Shown here piece by piece: positions 19,210 through 37,393 of a stretch of DNA of 64,000 nucleotides; within the stretch, counting starts at the first letter, position 1, and every line of letters starts with the position of its first letter. The notes below the pieces were generated by a model. The model was given only the letters and a program-made list of their open reading frames with translations, searched no databases and had not been told where the DNA came from. The stretch is taken from the NCBI GenBank assembly GCA_903829815.1, contig CAIKRR010000014.1, positions 1 through 64,000 of the forward strand, read 5' to 3'. This stretch comes from an uncultured Pseudomonadota bacterium. Lineage in GTDB: Bacteria; Pseudomonadota; Gammaproteobacteria; Burkholderiales; SG8-39. The position numbers and the translations under genes were made by a program.

Positions 19210-19694
19210 CTTGATGCTCCCGATGGTGAGGGTTGACGAACCTCCAGCAGAGGCTGGAAGACCGCCACATTGGTCGGGCCAAAGACCGCCAGATCAACCT
19301 CCCGACCGGTAACCGGGTCGTTGAGGATCAGGCGGCCATCGGCTTGATGATTGAGAATGAAGGGTTGTTCGGCAGCGCCCCCAGCGCGCAAGCGGGCCTG
19401 GGCCAGGCTGCGCAATACGCCTCGCGCAAAGCCGGCCTCACCGGTAATCGACGGCAACTGTTCACCCGATTGCGGATCGCGAATGAGGACATCGCCACCA
19501 GGCCCATCGGAAAAGACGAGCGAGCGGGTCTGGAGTACGGCAATCACCGGCACCTCGGGCTGATGACGTTTTTCCCATTGCGAGAGCGCTGCCAGCGCAA
19601 GACTGCCCAGCACCAGCGCGGCAAGCGCGAGGAGCGGCCAGCCCTCTACCTGAGGGCGTGACACCAGTTGGGTGCTGACCGAGCGCTCGATCAT
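19206..19694 (-). CDS. puhC: Photosynthetic complex assembly protein PuhC
   Basis: 162 residues: a short cytoplasmic N-terminus, one membrane span (about 18-38), and a periplasmic domain containing [35 protein letters not shown] and a conserved [16 protein letters not shown] ending. The pattern and position between puhB and acsF identify PuhC, which is needed for RC-LH1 organisation in Rhodobacter. Confidence 0.92.
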   Translation of the reverse strand: MIERSVSTQLVSRPQVEGWPLLALAALVLGSLALAALSQWEKRHQPEVPVIAVLQTRSLVFSDGPGGDVLIRDPQSGEQLPSITGEAGFARGVLRSLAQARLRAGGAAEQPFILNHQADGRLILNDPVTGREVDLAVFGPTNVAVFQPLLEVRQPSPSGASR

Positions 19695-19707
19695 TGTTCG
19701 CCCGCCT

Positions 19708-20382
19708 TCATGCCGGATGGTGCTCGGCCAGCGGCGATGCGTTCAGGGCGCCCGCGGCCGGCGCGTCCTGCGCCATGGTGGCCTCGGCGCGGCACGCCTG
19801 CCACGCATCGCGCAGCAAGGTGGCCACCGGCCCCACCTGTGCGAGTGACCGCAGCGCAGGCTGAGGCTGCGTCCAGACCCAGGGGCGCGCATGGGGCCAA
19901 AGGTTCAGATAGGCGATCTTGTCCTCGGCACCCAGACTCAGGCAGATGTCGCCGCCACCGTCAAAGAGCGCTCGCACATCAGCGGCAACGAGTCGGGACA
20001 ACGGCAGATTGAAGGTGAGTGAGAGCACGATGCCGATCCGCATGACCACACGACGGTCGGTCAGCGTATAGACCGTCGTGCGAGCCACCATCCAGGCCAT
20101 GAAGGCGAACAGTGCCAGCGAAAGCGTGAAGACCGGCACCAGGCCGATCAGGGTTCCGAGCATCTCGCCGCCACCGGCACCTTCGCTCCACTGAAGAGCG
20201 AGCCGCATGAGGACGATGAGCGCAAACCATAACACCAGCCCGCGCGCATGAAACACGTCGAGAAACACCCGAAGGAAACGGGGCCCGCCCTGCCAGAGGA
20301 TGTGTTCGCCGGCTGGCAAGGGCTCAGGCAGGCCATACTCGGCCTCGAACTCATGCTCGTGCTCAGTGCTCGAAGCACTCAA
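19708..20382 (-). CDS. puhB: Photosynthetic complex assembly protein PuhB
   Basis: 224 residues. The N-terminal PLPAGEHILWQGGP, two membrane segments (about 45-65 and 80-100) and the TTVYTLTDRRVVMRIGIVL block of the bacterial PH-like domain fit PuhB, a reaction-centre assembly factor. The C-terminus is Ala-rich. It overlaps puhA by 4 nt. Confidence 0.93.
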   Translation of the reverse strand: MSASSTEHEHEFEAEYGLPEPLPAGEHILWQGGPRFLRVFLDVFHARGLVLWFALIVLMRLALQWSEGAGGGEMLGTLIGLVPVFTLSLALFAFMAWMVARTTVYTLTDRRVVMRIGIVLSLTFNLPLSRLVAADVRALFDGGGDICLSLGAEDKIAYLNLWPHARPWVWTQPQPALRSLAQVGPVATLLRDAWQACRAEATMAQDAPAAGALNASPLAEHHPA

Positions 20383-21164
20383 AAAAGAGGCTCCCGGCGC
20401 TCGGGCGTGGCAAACAACGTGCCGCCGCCAAAGTAGGCCATGACACGCTCCTCTTCGCGCAGCGTGATCACATCGGCATTCGCGATGACCGGCACACCCT
20501 CGAACTGCCCGCCCAGGATCGATTGAACCTTGACCCAGGCACCGCGCAGGCGCTGGTCGTGGATGCGCGCGAAGTTCTGCGGAAGGAGCACCGTGCGTCC
20601 GCCGGTGGTCTTCACCTCGAGGTAGCGAATCATGTGCTCTGCACGATCTACCCAGACTTCCACCACTTGACCGCCAACCTCTCCGTCAGCACCAAAGACG
20701 GTCAGACCGCGAGGATCGGTGTCCTGATGGGCGAGGCTGAACGTCGGATCGGCGCGCAGCGGTACGATCCGGGGTGTGCCCTCCCAGGTCTTGTCAGTCA
20801 CATCGGCCCGCTGCGTCCAGGCACCCGGCCCGATGCCCGACTGCATCGGGTCGCCGACAGGTTCGAGCGGCATGCCCGGATAGCGACCAATCGGCGCACC
20901 AGCCACTGCGGGCTCATCGAGGTCGCGCGTGTGCGGTGCTTCGAAATCACCGTTGTGACGCGTCCGGTAGATCTTGGTGCGGGGCATCGGCAGCAGTCCT
21001 TCCTCGCGTCGGACGCTGCCATCGGCACGATCGCTCTCGATCGGGAAGCCCTCACGCTTGCTCTCCATCGTCAGATAGATGACGAGAAAGCCGAAGAACA
21101 TCCAGAACATGTACAAAACCAGTTGTGCCACGTCGAAATAGCCTGTGATTGCACCGGTTCCCAT
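20379..21164 (-). CDS. puhA: Photosynthetic reaction centre H subunit
   Basis: 261 residues. One N-terminal transmembrane helix (about 10-32; TGYFDVAQLVLYMFWMFFGF) is followed by a cytoplasmic beta-barrel domain with YESDR-like IESDR, LPMPRTKIY, FGADGEVGGQVVEVWVDRAE and the VITLREEERVMAYFGGG ending. H caps the L/M core near QB and aids proton uptake. The start MGTGAIT is chosen because a GGGGG ribosome site lies at good distance; an upstream Met would add an unconserved peptide. Confidence 0.97.
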   Translation of the reverse strand: MGTGAITGYFDVAQLVLYMFWMFFGFLVIYLTMESKREGFPIESDRADGSVRREEGLLPMPRTKIYRTRHNGDFEAPHTRDLDEPAVAGAPIGRYPGMPLEPVGDPMQSGIGPGAWTQRADVTDKTWEGTPRIVPLRADPTFSLAHQDTDPRGLTVFGADGEVGGQVVEVWVDRAEHMIRYLEVKTTGGRTVLLPQNFARIHDQRLRGAWVKVQSILGGQFEGVPVIANADVITLREEERVMAYFGGGTLFATPERREPLF

Positions 21165-21189
21165 TGCATCCCCCTCGTTCAGTTGAAGT

Positions 21190-22632
21190 CTAACCCGGGA
21201 ATTCGGCGAGGCCGAATTTCCTGTTTTTGTCACCAGCGGTTCTGGCGATGCTCACCAAGGGCCCAACCGCCACCAGGGTCACGAACAGCAGCATCAGTTC
21301 GACGTAGTAGACCACGCCGTAACCGACCCCCGCCGAAGTGAGTACCTCGCCCATTCCGCCGCTGGTTGCGATACCGCTGAACAGATCGCGCAGCGTGCCG
21401 CCACAGACCACGGCGAGGCCCGATGCAGTGGCCTGCACGGCACCCCAGGCGCCGAGCGCCAGTCCGGTGAGGCCATTGGCCTCGAGACCCATGGCAGCCG
21501 AGAGCGTGGTCACCGCGAAGAGTCCGGACCCGAACCCGATGAGAAAGGTGCCGACGCGAAACACCAGGGCAGATTGCAAAGGCTCGGCCAGCAAGACGAG
21601 CGCAAATGCAAGCATGCCCACCACCACGCCCAAGGCAGCCAGCCGGTAGGGGTTGTCGCCGCGCTGCAGCCAGCTTGCTGCCGCCATGAAGGCCAGCAGC
21701 GAACCGCTGGCCATGAGCGCGGTGAGCAGACTGGTAGCCGAGACCGAAAGGCCCAGAATCTCGCCACCGTAGGGCTCGAGAATGATGTCCTGCATGCTGA
21801 AGGCAGCCGTACCGGCGAAGAGCGCAACCATGAACCGAAGATGCCCCGGCTGAGCAACAAAGGTGCGCCATGTCTGACGGAAATCGGGCCTGGGTTGCGA
21901 CGATGAAGTACGCGAGGGCTGACGCGGTTCCTGTTTCCAGACCGCCAGCACATTCAACATGAAGGCGGCAAAGGCCGAGCCCTGCACCACCTGAATCAGG
22001 CGCAGCTTGGTGAATTCGGCAAGCAGCAGACTGAACACGATGCCAGCGACGAAGAGGCCCACAAGGAGCATCGTGTACATCAGCGCCACGACACGGGCAC
22101 GGTTCTCGTCGGCCGCGAGATCGGTGGCCAGCGCAAGGCCCGCGGTCTGCACGGTCTGGATGCCTGCTCCGACCACGAGGAAGGCAATGGCAGCGCTCAA
22201 GGGACCGATCCAGGTCGGCCAGTGCGTATCGCCCGAGAGCAGGATGAGCGCAAAGGGCAGGATGGCCAGCCCCCCAAACTGCAGCATCGAGCCGATCCAG
22301 ATGAAGGGCACGCGGCGCCAGCCGATGAACGATCGGTGGGTGTCGGACCGAAAGCCTACCAGTGCGCGAAAGGGTGCAGCCAGAAGCGGCAAGGCGACCA
22401 TCACCGACACGATCCAGGCAGCCACACCGAGCTCGACGATGAGAACCCGATTGAGCGTCCCGAGCAGCAAGGCGGTCGTCATGCCGACCGAGACCTGAAA
22501 GAGGGACAGGCGCAGCAGTCGCGACAGCGGGAGGTCGGGCGTCACCAGATCCGCAAACGGCAGAAAACGCGGATCGACCCGGGCCCATCGGCGCGGGTTC
22601 ATCAGGTTGAAGGCAAGCCCGATGATATTCAC
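21190..22632 (-). CDS. lhaA: LH1 assembly factor LhaA (BCD-family MFS protein)
   Basis: 480 residues with 12 predicted membrane segments. PucC/LhaA family: RLSLFQVSVGMTTALLLGTLNRV near the N-terminus, RVPFIWIGSMLQFGGLA, TDLAADENRARVVA, FSMQDIILEPYGGEILG and GLALGAWGAVQATASGLAV. The family is implicated in bacteriochlorophyll delivery to, or assembly of, LH1. Its position between bchM and puhA is the conserved lhaA locus, distinguishing it from the second family member at 40965. Confidence 0.93.
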   Translation of the reverse strand: MNIIGLAFNLMNPRRWARVDPRFLPFADLVTPDLPLSRLLRLSLFQVSVGMTTALLLGTLNRVLIVELGVAAWIVSVMVALPLLAAPFRALVGFRSDTHRSFIGWRRVPFIWIGSMLQFGGLAILPFALILLSGDTHWPTWIGPLSAAIAFLVVGAGIQTVQTAGLALATDLAADENRARVVALMYTMLLVGLFVAGIVFSLLLAEFTKLRLIQVVQGSAFAAFMLNVLAVWKQEPRQPSRTSSSQPRPDFRQTWRTFVAQPGHLRFMVALFAGTAAFSMQDIILEPYGGEILGLSVSATSLLTALMASGSLLAFMAAASWLQRGDNPYRLAALGVVVGMLAFALVLLAEPLQSALVFRVGTFLIGFGSGLFAVTTLSAAMGLEANGLTGLALGAWGAVQATASGLAVVCGGTLRDLFSGIATSGGMGEVLTSAGVGYGVVYYVELMLLFVTLVAVGPLVSIARTAGDKNRKFGLAEFPG

Positions 22633-22634
22633 GC

Positions 22635-23429
22635 TCAGACCGCCTCGCGCTTCGCAGAGGAGGCCCCTGCGGGCGCTTCGGGGACTCGCACCAGTTCGAG
22701 CGCCTGCGAGATGTAGAACCCCCGCGTCACACGGCCCGTACGACCGATGCGCCAGCCACGCAAGGCGGGTTCGAGCCCGATCAGCCGGGTCAGGGTCGCC
22801 AGGCTCACCGGCCAGATGGCTGGCGAACGATCACCCCGCGGAAACAGCCGTCCGAGGGCAAACATGGTCATCAGGAGCGGGTTGGCCGGGGCGAAGGTGA
22901 AGATCATCGAGCGACGCACCCGCGGGGCGCAACCGGCCAGGGCTTGGACGGCCATCAGCGGTGAGTAGTGGATGAGCGCATCCATCGTCACCAGGTAGTC
23001 GAACTCGCCCAGGTCCGGGTCGAGCATGTCGCCTGAGGAAAACCGGATGGCATCGGCAGGAATGTCCTCGGGCAGTCGTTCGGCAGCGAGCGAGACCAGG
23101 GTCGCCGAGAGATCGACCGCAGCCACCTTGGCCCCCAGGCGCGCCGCGTCGATCGAGAGCATGCCCGTGCCGCAGCCGGCATCGAGAAGATGGGTGCCGG
23201 CAAGGCGCGACTCCGGGGCCGTGGCGCGCGCAGCGTCCTCGGTACCCAGCCAGGACACGATCTGACGACGCATCGATTCGCGGCCGGCGCGAACCGTCGC
23301 GCGCACGCCGCTCACCGGCGCATCGGAGGTGAGACGCGCCCAGGCCTGTACGGCGGTGCGGTCGAAGTACTGCTCGATCTGGCTGCGCCGCCGGTCGTAC
23401 TGCTCCGCTGTGCGGGAAACGCTGTTCAT
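22635..23429 (-). CDS. bchM: Mg-protoporphyrin IX O-methyltransferase
   Basis: 264 residues, SAM-dependent. It methylates the ring-C propionate of Mg-protoporphyrin IX. SAM motif I LLDAGCGTGMLSI is near 80-92; the YFDRTAVQAWARLTSD N-terminus, SGDMLDPDLGEFDYLVTMDALIHY and FTFAPANPLLMTMF-like segments are characteristic. The protein ends RGFYISQALELVRVP plus a short tail. It lies between bchL and lhaA. Confidence 0.95.
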   Translation of the reverse strand: MNSVSRTAEQYDRRRSQIEQYFDRTAVQAWARLTSDAPVSGVRATVRAGRESMRRQIVSWLGTEDAARATAPESRLAGTHLLDAGCGTGMLSIDAARLGAKVAAVDLSATLVSLAAERLPEDIPADAIRFSSGDMLDPDLGEFDYLVTMDALIHYSPLMAVQALAGCAPRVRRSMIFTFAPANPLLMTMFALGRLFPRGDRSPAIWPVSLATLTRLIGLEPALRGWRIGRTGRVTRGFYISQALELVRVPEAPAGASSAKREAV

Positions 23430-23440
23430 CAGGGAGAATC

Positions 23441-32787
<9,347 letters not shown>

Positions 32788-32807
<20 letters not shown>

Positions 32808-34203
32808 AGGTTCGGTTTCCCGAAGTCTGAGCGAACTTGACGCGCAGACCAGCAGGGTCCTTGTCGCCTCGATCGCAGACATCACCCTGACCCTGGGCGA
32901 GACCGGCAAGATCAAGAAGGTCTCGTTCAACGCCGATGACTGGGACAGCGAAGACGTACTGCCCTGGGTCGGCACCGACTGGCGGTCGATCGCCACTGTG
33001 GAGAGCAGGAGCAAGATCGACGAGATGATGGCCGACGTGCAGACCGGCAAGCATCCGGGCCGCTGGCGGCATCTGAACCTGATCGATGCCCGCAGCCAGG
33101 TGCTGCCACTGCAGTTCTGCCTCGTGAATGCCGATGACAAGGGCTCTCTTGTTGCCATCGGCCGCGATCTGCGTCCGGCTGCGGCGCTGCAGGGCCGACT
33201 GGTCCAGGCGCAGCAGTTCATGGAGCGGGATCACCTGCGCCTGCGCAGCGTAGAGGGCCAGTATCGTCTGCTGTTTGACCTGGTGCTCGATCCCATAGCG
33301 ATGATTGGTGGCCGGTCGAATCAGATTCTCGAAGTCAACCGCGCAGCGACCGAATTCTTCAAGCAGGAACGTGGCAAGCTCATCGGCGAGAGCGTTGTGA
33401 GCCTGGTCGCGTCACGCTCGGTTTCCGTTCTGCAGAAGGTCATACAGCAGGTCGATGGTTCGGGTCGCCCGGGTGAGGCCCGGATTCGCTTCAACGATGC
33501 AGCCGAGCCGGTCATGGTGCTCGTGTCGTCCCTGCGCCAAGGTGCCGACACGGTGTTCGTCATGCGCCTGGACCCGCGCGAGGCATCCAGGGAACGCGGC
33601 GAAGACCACGTGATCCTCGAGGCCATTCGCCAGGTCACCGACGCTATCGTGATCACCGATGCCAAAGGCTTCATTCAGCGCGCCAACCCTGCCTTCATGG
33701 AGATGATCCAGATGGCCCACGCGGGCCAGGTGATCGGAGAGCCGCTCAACCGCTGGCTGGGCAGGGCCAATACCGATCTGCTGGTCATGATCAACAGTCT
33801 GGCGCAGGGTGTGGCAGTACGATTGTTTTCTACCCAACTGATGGGGCCTACTGGCCTGGCCGTGCCGGTGGAGATATCCGGCGTGCTGATACCCAGCGAA
33901 CACGAGCCGATGCTCGCTTTCGTGATTCGCGATGTCGGGCGGCGCCTGGCTGGCGAATCGCCCGCGAGCGGGCAGCCGCGATCGAATCAGGATCTCGCCG
34001 GCCTGGTCGGCCGGATGCCCTTGCGTGAAATCGTCGGGGAAACCGTCGATCTCATCGAGAAACTGTGCATCGAGACCGCGCTCAAGATCACGCGCAACAA
34101 CCGCGCCTCGGCCGCTGACATGCTGGGGCTCTCGCGGCAAAGCCTCTATGTGAAATTGAGGCGCCACGAAATCGAAGGTCCCGAGGACGAGCCAGAAGAC
34201 TGA
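32788..34203 (+). CDS. ppsR: Photosynthesis repressor PpsR/CrtJ
   Basis: 471 residues, DNA-binding repressor of bch, crt and puc/puf genes that binds TGT-N12-ACA. An N-terminal domain, a glutamine-rich linker helix (LQGRLVQAQQFMERDHLRLR) and two PAS domains (about 165-270 and 285-390) are followed by a Fis-type helix-turn-helix with ASAADMLGLSRQSLYVKLRRH. The Cys in EKLCIETALKI lies in the C-terminal DNA-binding region, where CrtJ has a redox-active Cys. GGAGG precedes the ATG. It is co-transcribed with aerR and followed after 1 nt by crtA. Confidence 0.95.
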
Positions 34204-34204
34204 G

Positions 34205-34927
34205 ATGGTGTCTGAGGCCCGGATCGTGACGGGGCATACCGTCGTGGTGGTGCTTGCCCGCTTCAGGCCTGACACTCTGGCCTGGGGCATCCTGCAACTC
34301 ATCCTGGGTACTCGACCGCGGCAGCGCCTGCCTGGCCTGCTCTTTCACAAGGTGCTGGGCTGCGGGCGCGATGGCGGCTTTGGTATCGTGCCCGGACTGC
34401 ACCGACAGGGGCTGTTCTGTCTGTTCTCCAGCCCAGAGACCGCAAACGCGTTCGTCGACACCGCACGCTGGGCGCAGAGCTACCGCGATCATGCTGCCGA
34501 GCATCTGGTCCTCAGCCTTCAGGCCTGGTCCAGCCGAGGCTTGTGGTCGGGGCATGCCATCGATGTCGCCAGTGAAGCCCCGACCGACGGACCCATCGCC
34601 TCGCTCACACGTGCGTCGATACGGCCTCACAAGGCTTTCGACTTCTGGGCTCGTTCGCCAGCGGCCGAAGCCGATCTGGCGCGGGCAAGCGGATGCCTTC
34701 TGGCCATCGGCCTGGGCGAAGCACCGGTGCTGCGCCAGGCGACCTTCAGCCTCTGGCGCTCGCCCACCGATCTGGAAGCCTATGCGCACAGCGCAGGCCA
34801 CCTGGCTGCGATCAGGGCAGCCTATGGCCGTCACCATTTCTCGGAATCGATGTTCGTACGATTTCGGCCTCTGCGCATCGAAGGTGTCTGGCGAGGGCGC
34901 CCCTTCCCCGGCAGCCTCGATGGCTGA
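34205..34927 (+). CDS. crtA: Spheroidene monooxygenase
   Basis: 240 residues, soluble or peripheral heme-containing monooxygenase that converts spheroidene to spheroidenone under oxygen. VVVLARFRPDTLAWGILQLILG, FHKVLGCGRDGGFGIVPGLHRQGLF and the C-terminal RHHFSESMFVRFRPLRIEGVW are the family blocks, the last containing a conserved His. The ATG lies 1 nt after the ppsR stop, and the 3' end overlaps crtD by 8 nt, so it sits in the regulator operon. Confidence 0.93.
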   Translation: MVSEARIVTGHTVVVVLARFRPDTLAWGILQLILGTRPRQRLPGLLFHKVLGCGRDGGFGIVPGLHRQGLFCLFSSPETANAFVDTARWAQSYRDHAAEHLVLSLQAWSSRGLWSGHAIDVASEAPTDGPIASLTRASIRPHKAFDFWARSPAAEADLARASGCLLAIGLGEAPVLRQATFSLWRSPTDLEAYAHSAGHLAAIRAAYGRHHFSESMFVRFRPLRIEGVWRGRPFPGSLDG

Positions 34928-36464
34928 GCGCAGCGTCATCATCATCGGCGCGGGCATGGGGGGCCTGGCCGCCGCGGTCGATCTGGCCCGTCAGGGCGTA
35001 GCGGTCACTGTCCTCGAGCGTCACCCGAGCGTTGGCGGGCGCATGCACCAGCGCATCGTCGATGGTGTGGCGATCGACTCCGGTCCGACCGTCATCACCA
35101 TGCGCTGGGTATTCGAAGACCTGCTTGCCGCGGCGGGACTCGACCTTGCCCGATTCGTCGATTTGCGCCCCCTGCCAGTCATCGCGCGGCATGCCTGGTC
35201 GGCCGATGAGCGGCTCGATCTCTTCGCAGAGCATCGGGCTTCGGTGGATGCCATCGCACAATTTTCCTCGCCCACCGAGGCGCGTCGATTCGAAGCGTTC
35301 TGCAAGGAGGCTCGCCAGGTCTACGCCTTGCTCGAAGGCGCCTACATCCGCAGCGAACGACCGACCTTGCGCTCGATGGGGGCTGATCTGGGCATGCGCG
35401 GGCTGGCGCGCCTGGCAAGCCTTGGCCCTTTTGCAAGCCTGTGGCGCAGCCTGGGGCGGCACTTCACCGACCCACGACTGCGCCAGCTCTTTGCGCGCTA
35501 CTCGACCTACTGCGGAGGATCGCCCTGGCAATCGCCGGCAACCCTGATGCTCATTGCCCATGTCGAGCAGGCCGGGGTCTGGGCAGCCGCCGGTGGCATG
35601 CAGGCACTGGGCGAAGGGATGGCCACCGCGGCGCGCGGACTTGGCGCACGGATTCGCTGCGATACCACCGTGGCCGAACTATGCCTGGACCAGGGTCGCG
35701 CAAGCGGCGTGCGCCTGGCGAGCGGAGAAACCCTCGATGCCGATGCGGTGATCTTCAACGGCGAGGCAGCCGCACTGCGGCACAACCTCCTGGGCAGTGC
35801 CGCGCGTGCGGCCGCACCGCCACGCAAGGCACTGGAACCGCGCTCGCTCTCGGCACTCACCTGGGCGATGCACGCCAGGGTGAGCGGGTTCGAACCGTCG
35901 TTTCACACGGTGTTCTTCCAGGACCATTATGAAGGCGAATTCGGCGATATCTTCGATCATGGCCGCCTGCCGCGCCAACCAACCGTGTACCTTTGCGCGC
36001 AAGATCGTTCGCCCTTCAGTGCACCCGAGCGAGGCGTTCGCGAACGCTTGTTGCTGCTCGTGAATGCGCCTGCAGTCAGTGACGCCTCCCACTTGTCGAC
36101 CGTGGAGATCGACGCATGTCAAAGTGCCGTATTTACCCACCTGAAACGCTGCGGCCTCAGGCTGGAGATGGACGCTTCTCAGGTACACCTGAATACCCCC
36201 GAGGACTTCAGCCAGCGCTTTGCGGGGTCGGCGGGAGCGATCTACGGCATGGCACCCCACGGATGGATGTCCTCCTTTCGCAGGGCCGGGAGCAGGACGG
36301 CGGTACCGGGACTGTTCCTGGCCGGGGGCAGCATCCACCCCGGAGCGGGCGTACCGATGGCAGCGTTGTCGGGCCGCGTGGCGGCCGCAACCCTGATGGC
36401 ACACCTCGATTCGACCAACCGGTCCCGCCGGGTGGTTATCTCTGGTGGTATGTCGATGGCGTGA
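34920..36464 (+). CDS. crtD: 1-hydroxycarotenoid 3,4-desaturase (methoxyneurosporene dehydrogenase)
   Basis: 514 residues. FAD-dependent desaturase of the CrtI family acting after CrtC. The dinucleotide motif IIIGAGMGGLAAAVDLARQG sits at 5-24, GGRMHQR follows, TYCGGSPWQSPATLMLIAHVE is the CrtD-type central block, and the C-terminal AGGSIHPGAGVPMAALSGR is the carotenoid oxidase signature. ATG at 34920 is supported by the position of the FAD motif. Roughly the last 200 nt overlap the open frame of crtC. Confidence 0.93.
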   Translation: MAERSVIIIGAGMGGLAAAVDLARQGVAVTVLERHPSVGGRMHQRIVDGVAIDSGPTVITMRWVFEDLLAAAGLDLARFVDLRPLPVIARHAWSADERLDLFAEHRASVDAIAQFSSPTEARRFEAFCKEARQVYALLEGAYIRSERPTLRSMGADLGMRGLARLASLGPFASLWRSLGRHFTDPRLRQLFARYSTYCGGSPWQSPATLMLIAHVEQAGVWAAAGGMQALGEGMATAARGLGARIRCDTTVAELCLDQGRASGVRLASGETLDADAVIFNGEAAALRHNLLGSAARAAAPPRKALEPRSLSALTWAMHARVSGFEPSFHTVFFQDHYEGEFGDIFDHGRLPRQPTVYLCAQDRSPFSAPERGVRERLLLLVNAPAVSDASHLSTVEIDACQSAVFTHLKRCGLRLEMDASQVHLNTPEDFSQRFAGSAGAIYGMAPHGWMSSFRRAGSRTAVPGLFLAGGSIHPGAGVPMAALSGRVAAATLMAHLDSTNRSRRVVISGGMSMA

Positions 36465-37393
36465 GCGACTGCGGTCGCCATGGCATCACGATCATCGCCT
36501 TCGTCGGCAGTGTCTTCTCGCCCTACTACCACTGGGCACGCTCGCGCGCCGACGGACAGGCCGACCCCGAAGCGCACTGCTGCATCAATGTCGCACTGTA
36601 TTCACCCGGTGCCAGGCGCTGGACGATGACCGAACGTGGACGAGGCCACATGGAACGTGACGCGCAGCACTTTCGCGTCGGTCCGAGCGAACTGCGCTGG
36701 GACGGTGATGCGCTGGTGATCGATATCGTCGAGTGGTCGAACCCGCTGCCGCGCCGGGTGCGCGGATCGGTACGACTGCAGGCACCGCGCTTCTTCGGCT
36801 ATCAGACGCCCCTCGATCCCGGCGGCCGGCACCGCTGGGGGCCGCTGGCGCCCTCGGCACGCATCGAAGTTGCCTTTACCGAGCCGCAACTGCGCTGGGA
36901 GGGCGAAGGCTATCTGGACTCGAACGAAGGGGATGAATCCATCGAGGACCCTTTTCATGAATGGGACTGGTCACGTGCGCCTCTGTCCGACGGCAGCACA
37001 GCGGTCATCTACGACGTGCGCGATCGGATCAAGCAGGCGGATGGCGCCTCTGCGGCAACCCAGGTCGCCTCTGCAGATGCAGGCAGTCAGGGGCGTCTGA
37101 TCGCCTTGCGCTTCACCCCGCAAGGCACCGTCGAACCCTTCGACCCAGGCCCACGCCGCGCCCTGCGTGCCGGCCTCTGGGGCGTCGGACGCTCGATACG
37201 GTCGGATGAGGGCGCCCCGGCAGCACGAGTGCATCGAACGCTCGAGGACACGCCCTTCTACATGCGCTCGATGGTGAGCCAGCGCTTGCTCGGCGAGGAT
37301 GTCATCGCCATGCACGAGACACTCTACGTGCCTCGACTTCGCTCAGGACTCGTTCGTCTGATGCTGCCTTGGCGAATGCCACGGTTGCGCTAG
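36263..37393 (+). CDS. crtC: Acyclic carotenoid 1,2-hydratase
   Basis: CrtC adds water across the psi-end of neurosporene or lycopene. FDQPVPPGGYLWWYVDGVSD, GRHGITIIAFVGSVFSPYYHWAR, RWTMTERGR, FEWSN-like VEWSNPLPRRVRGSV and DPFHEWDWSRA-type segments identify it, and the C-terminus has VPRLRSGLVRLMLP. The conserved region begins near 36405, inside crtD, but no ATG, GTG, TTG or CTG lies in frame between there and ATG 36263. That ATG gives 376 residues with a Gly/Pro/Arg-rich start that is a shadow of CrtD. Start uncertain; gene identity is not. The 3' end overlaps crtB by 51 nt. Confidence 0.85.
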   Translation: MDVLLSQGREQDGGTGTVPGRGQHPPRSGRTDGSVVGPRGGRNPDGTPRFDQPVPPGGYLWWYVDGVSDCGRHGITIIAFVGSVFSPYYHWARSRADGQADPEAHCCINVALYSPGARRWTMTERGRGHMERDAQHFRVGPSELRWDGDALVIDIVEWSNPLPRRVRGSVRLQAPRFFGYQTPLDPGGRHRWGPLAPSARIEVAFTEPQLRWEGEGYLDSNEGDESIEDPFHEWDWSRAPLSDGSTAVIYDVRDRIKQADGASAATQVASADAGSQGRLIALRFTPQGTVEPFDPGPRRALRAGLWGVGRSIRSDEGAPAARVHRTLEDTPFYMRSMVSQRLLGEDVIAMHETLYVPRLRSGLVRLMLPWRMPRLR

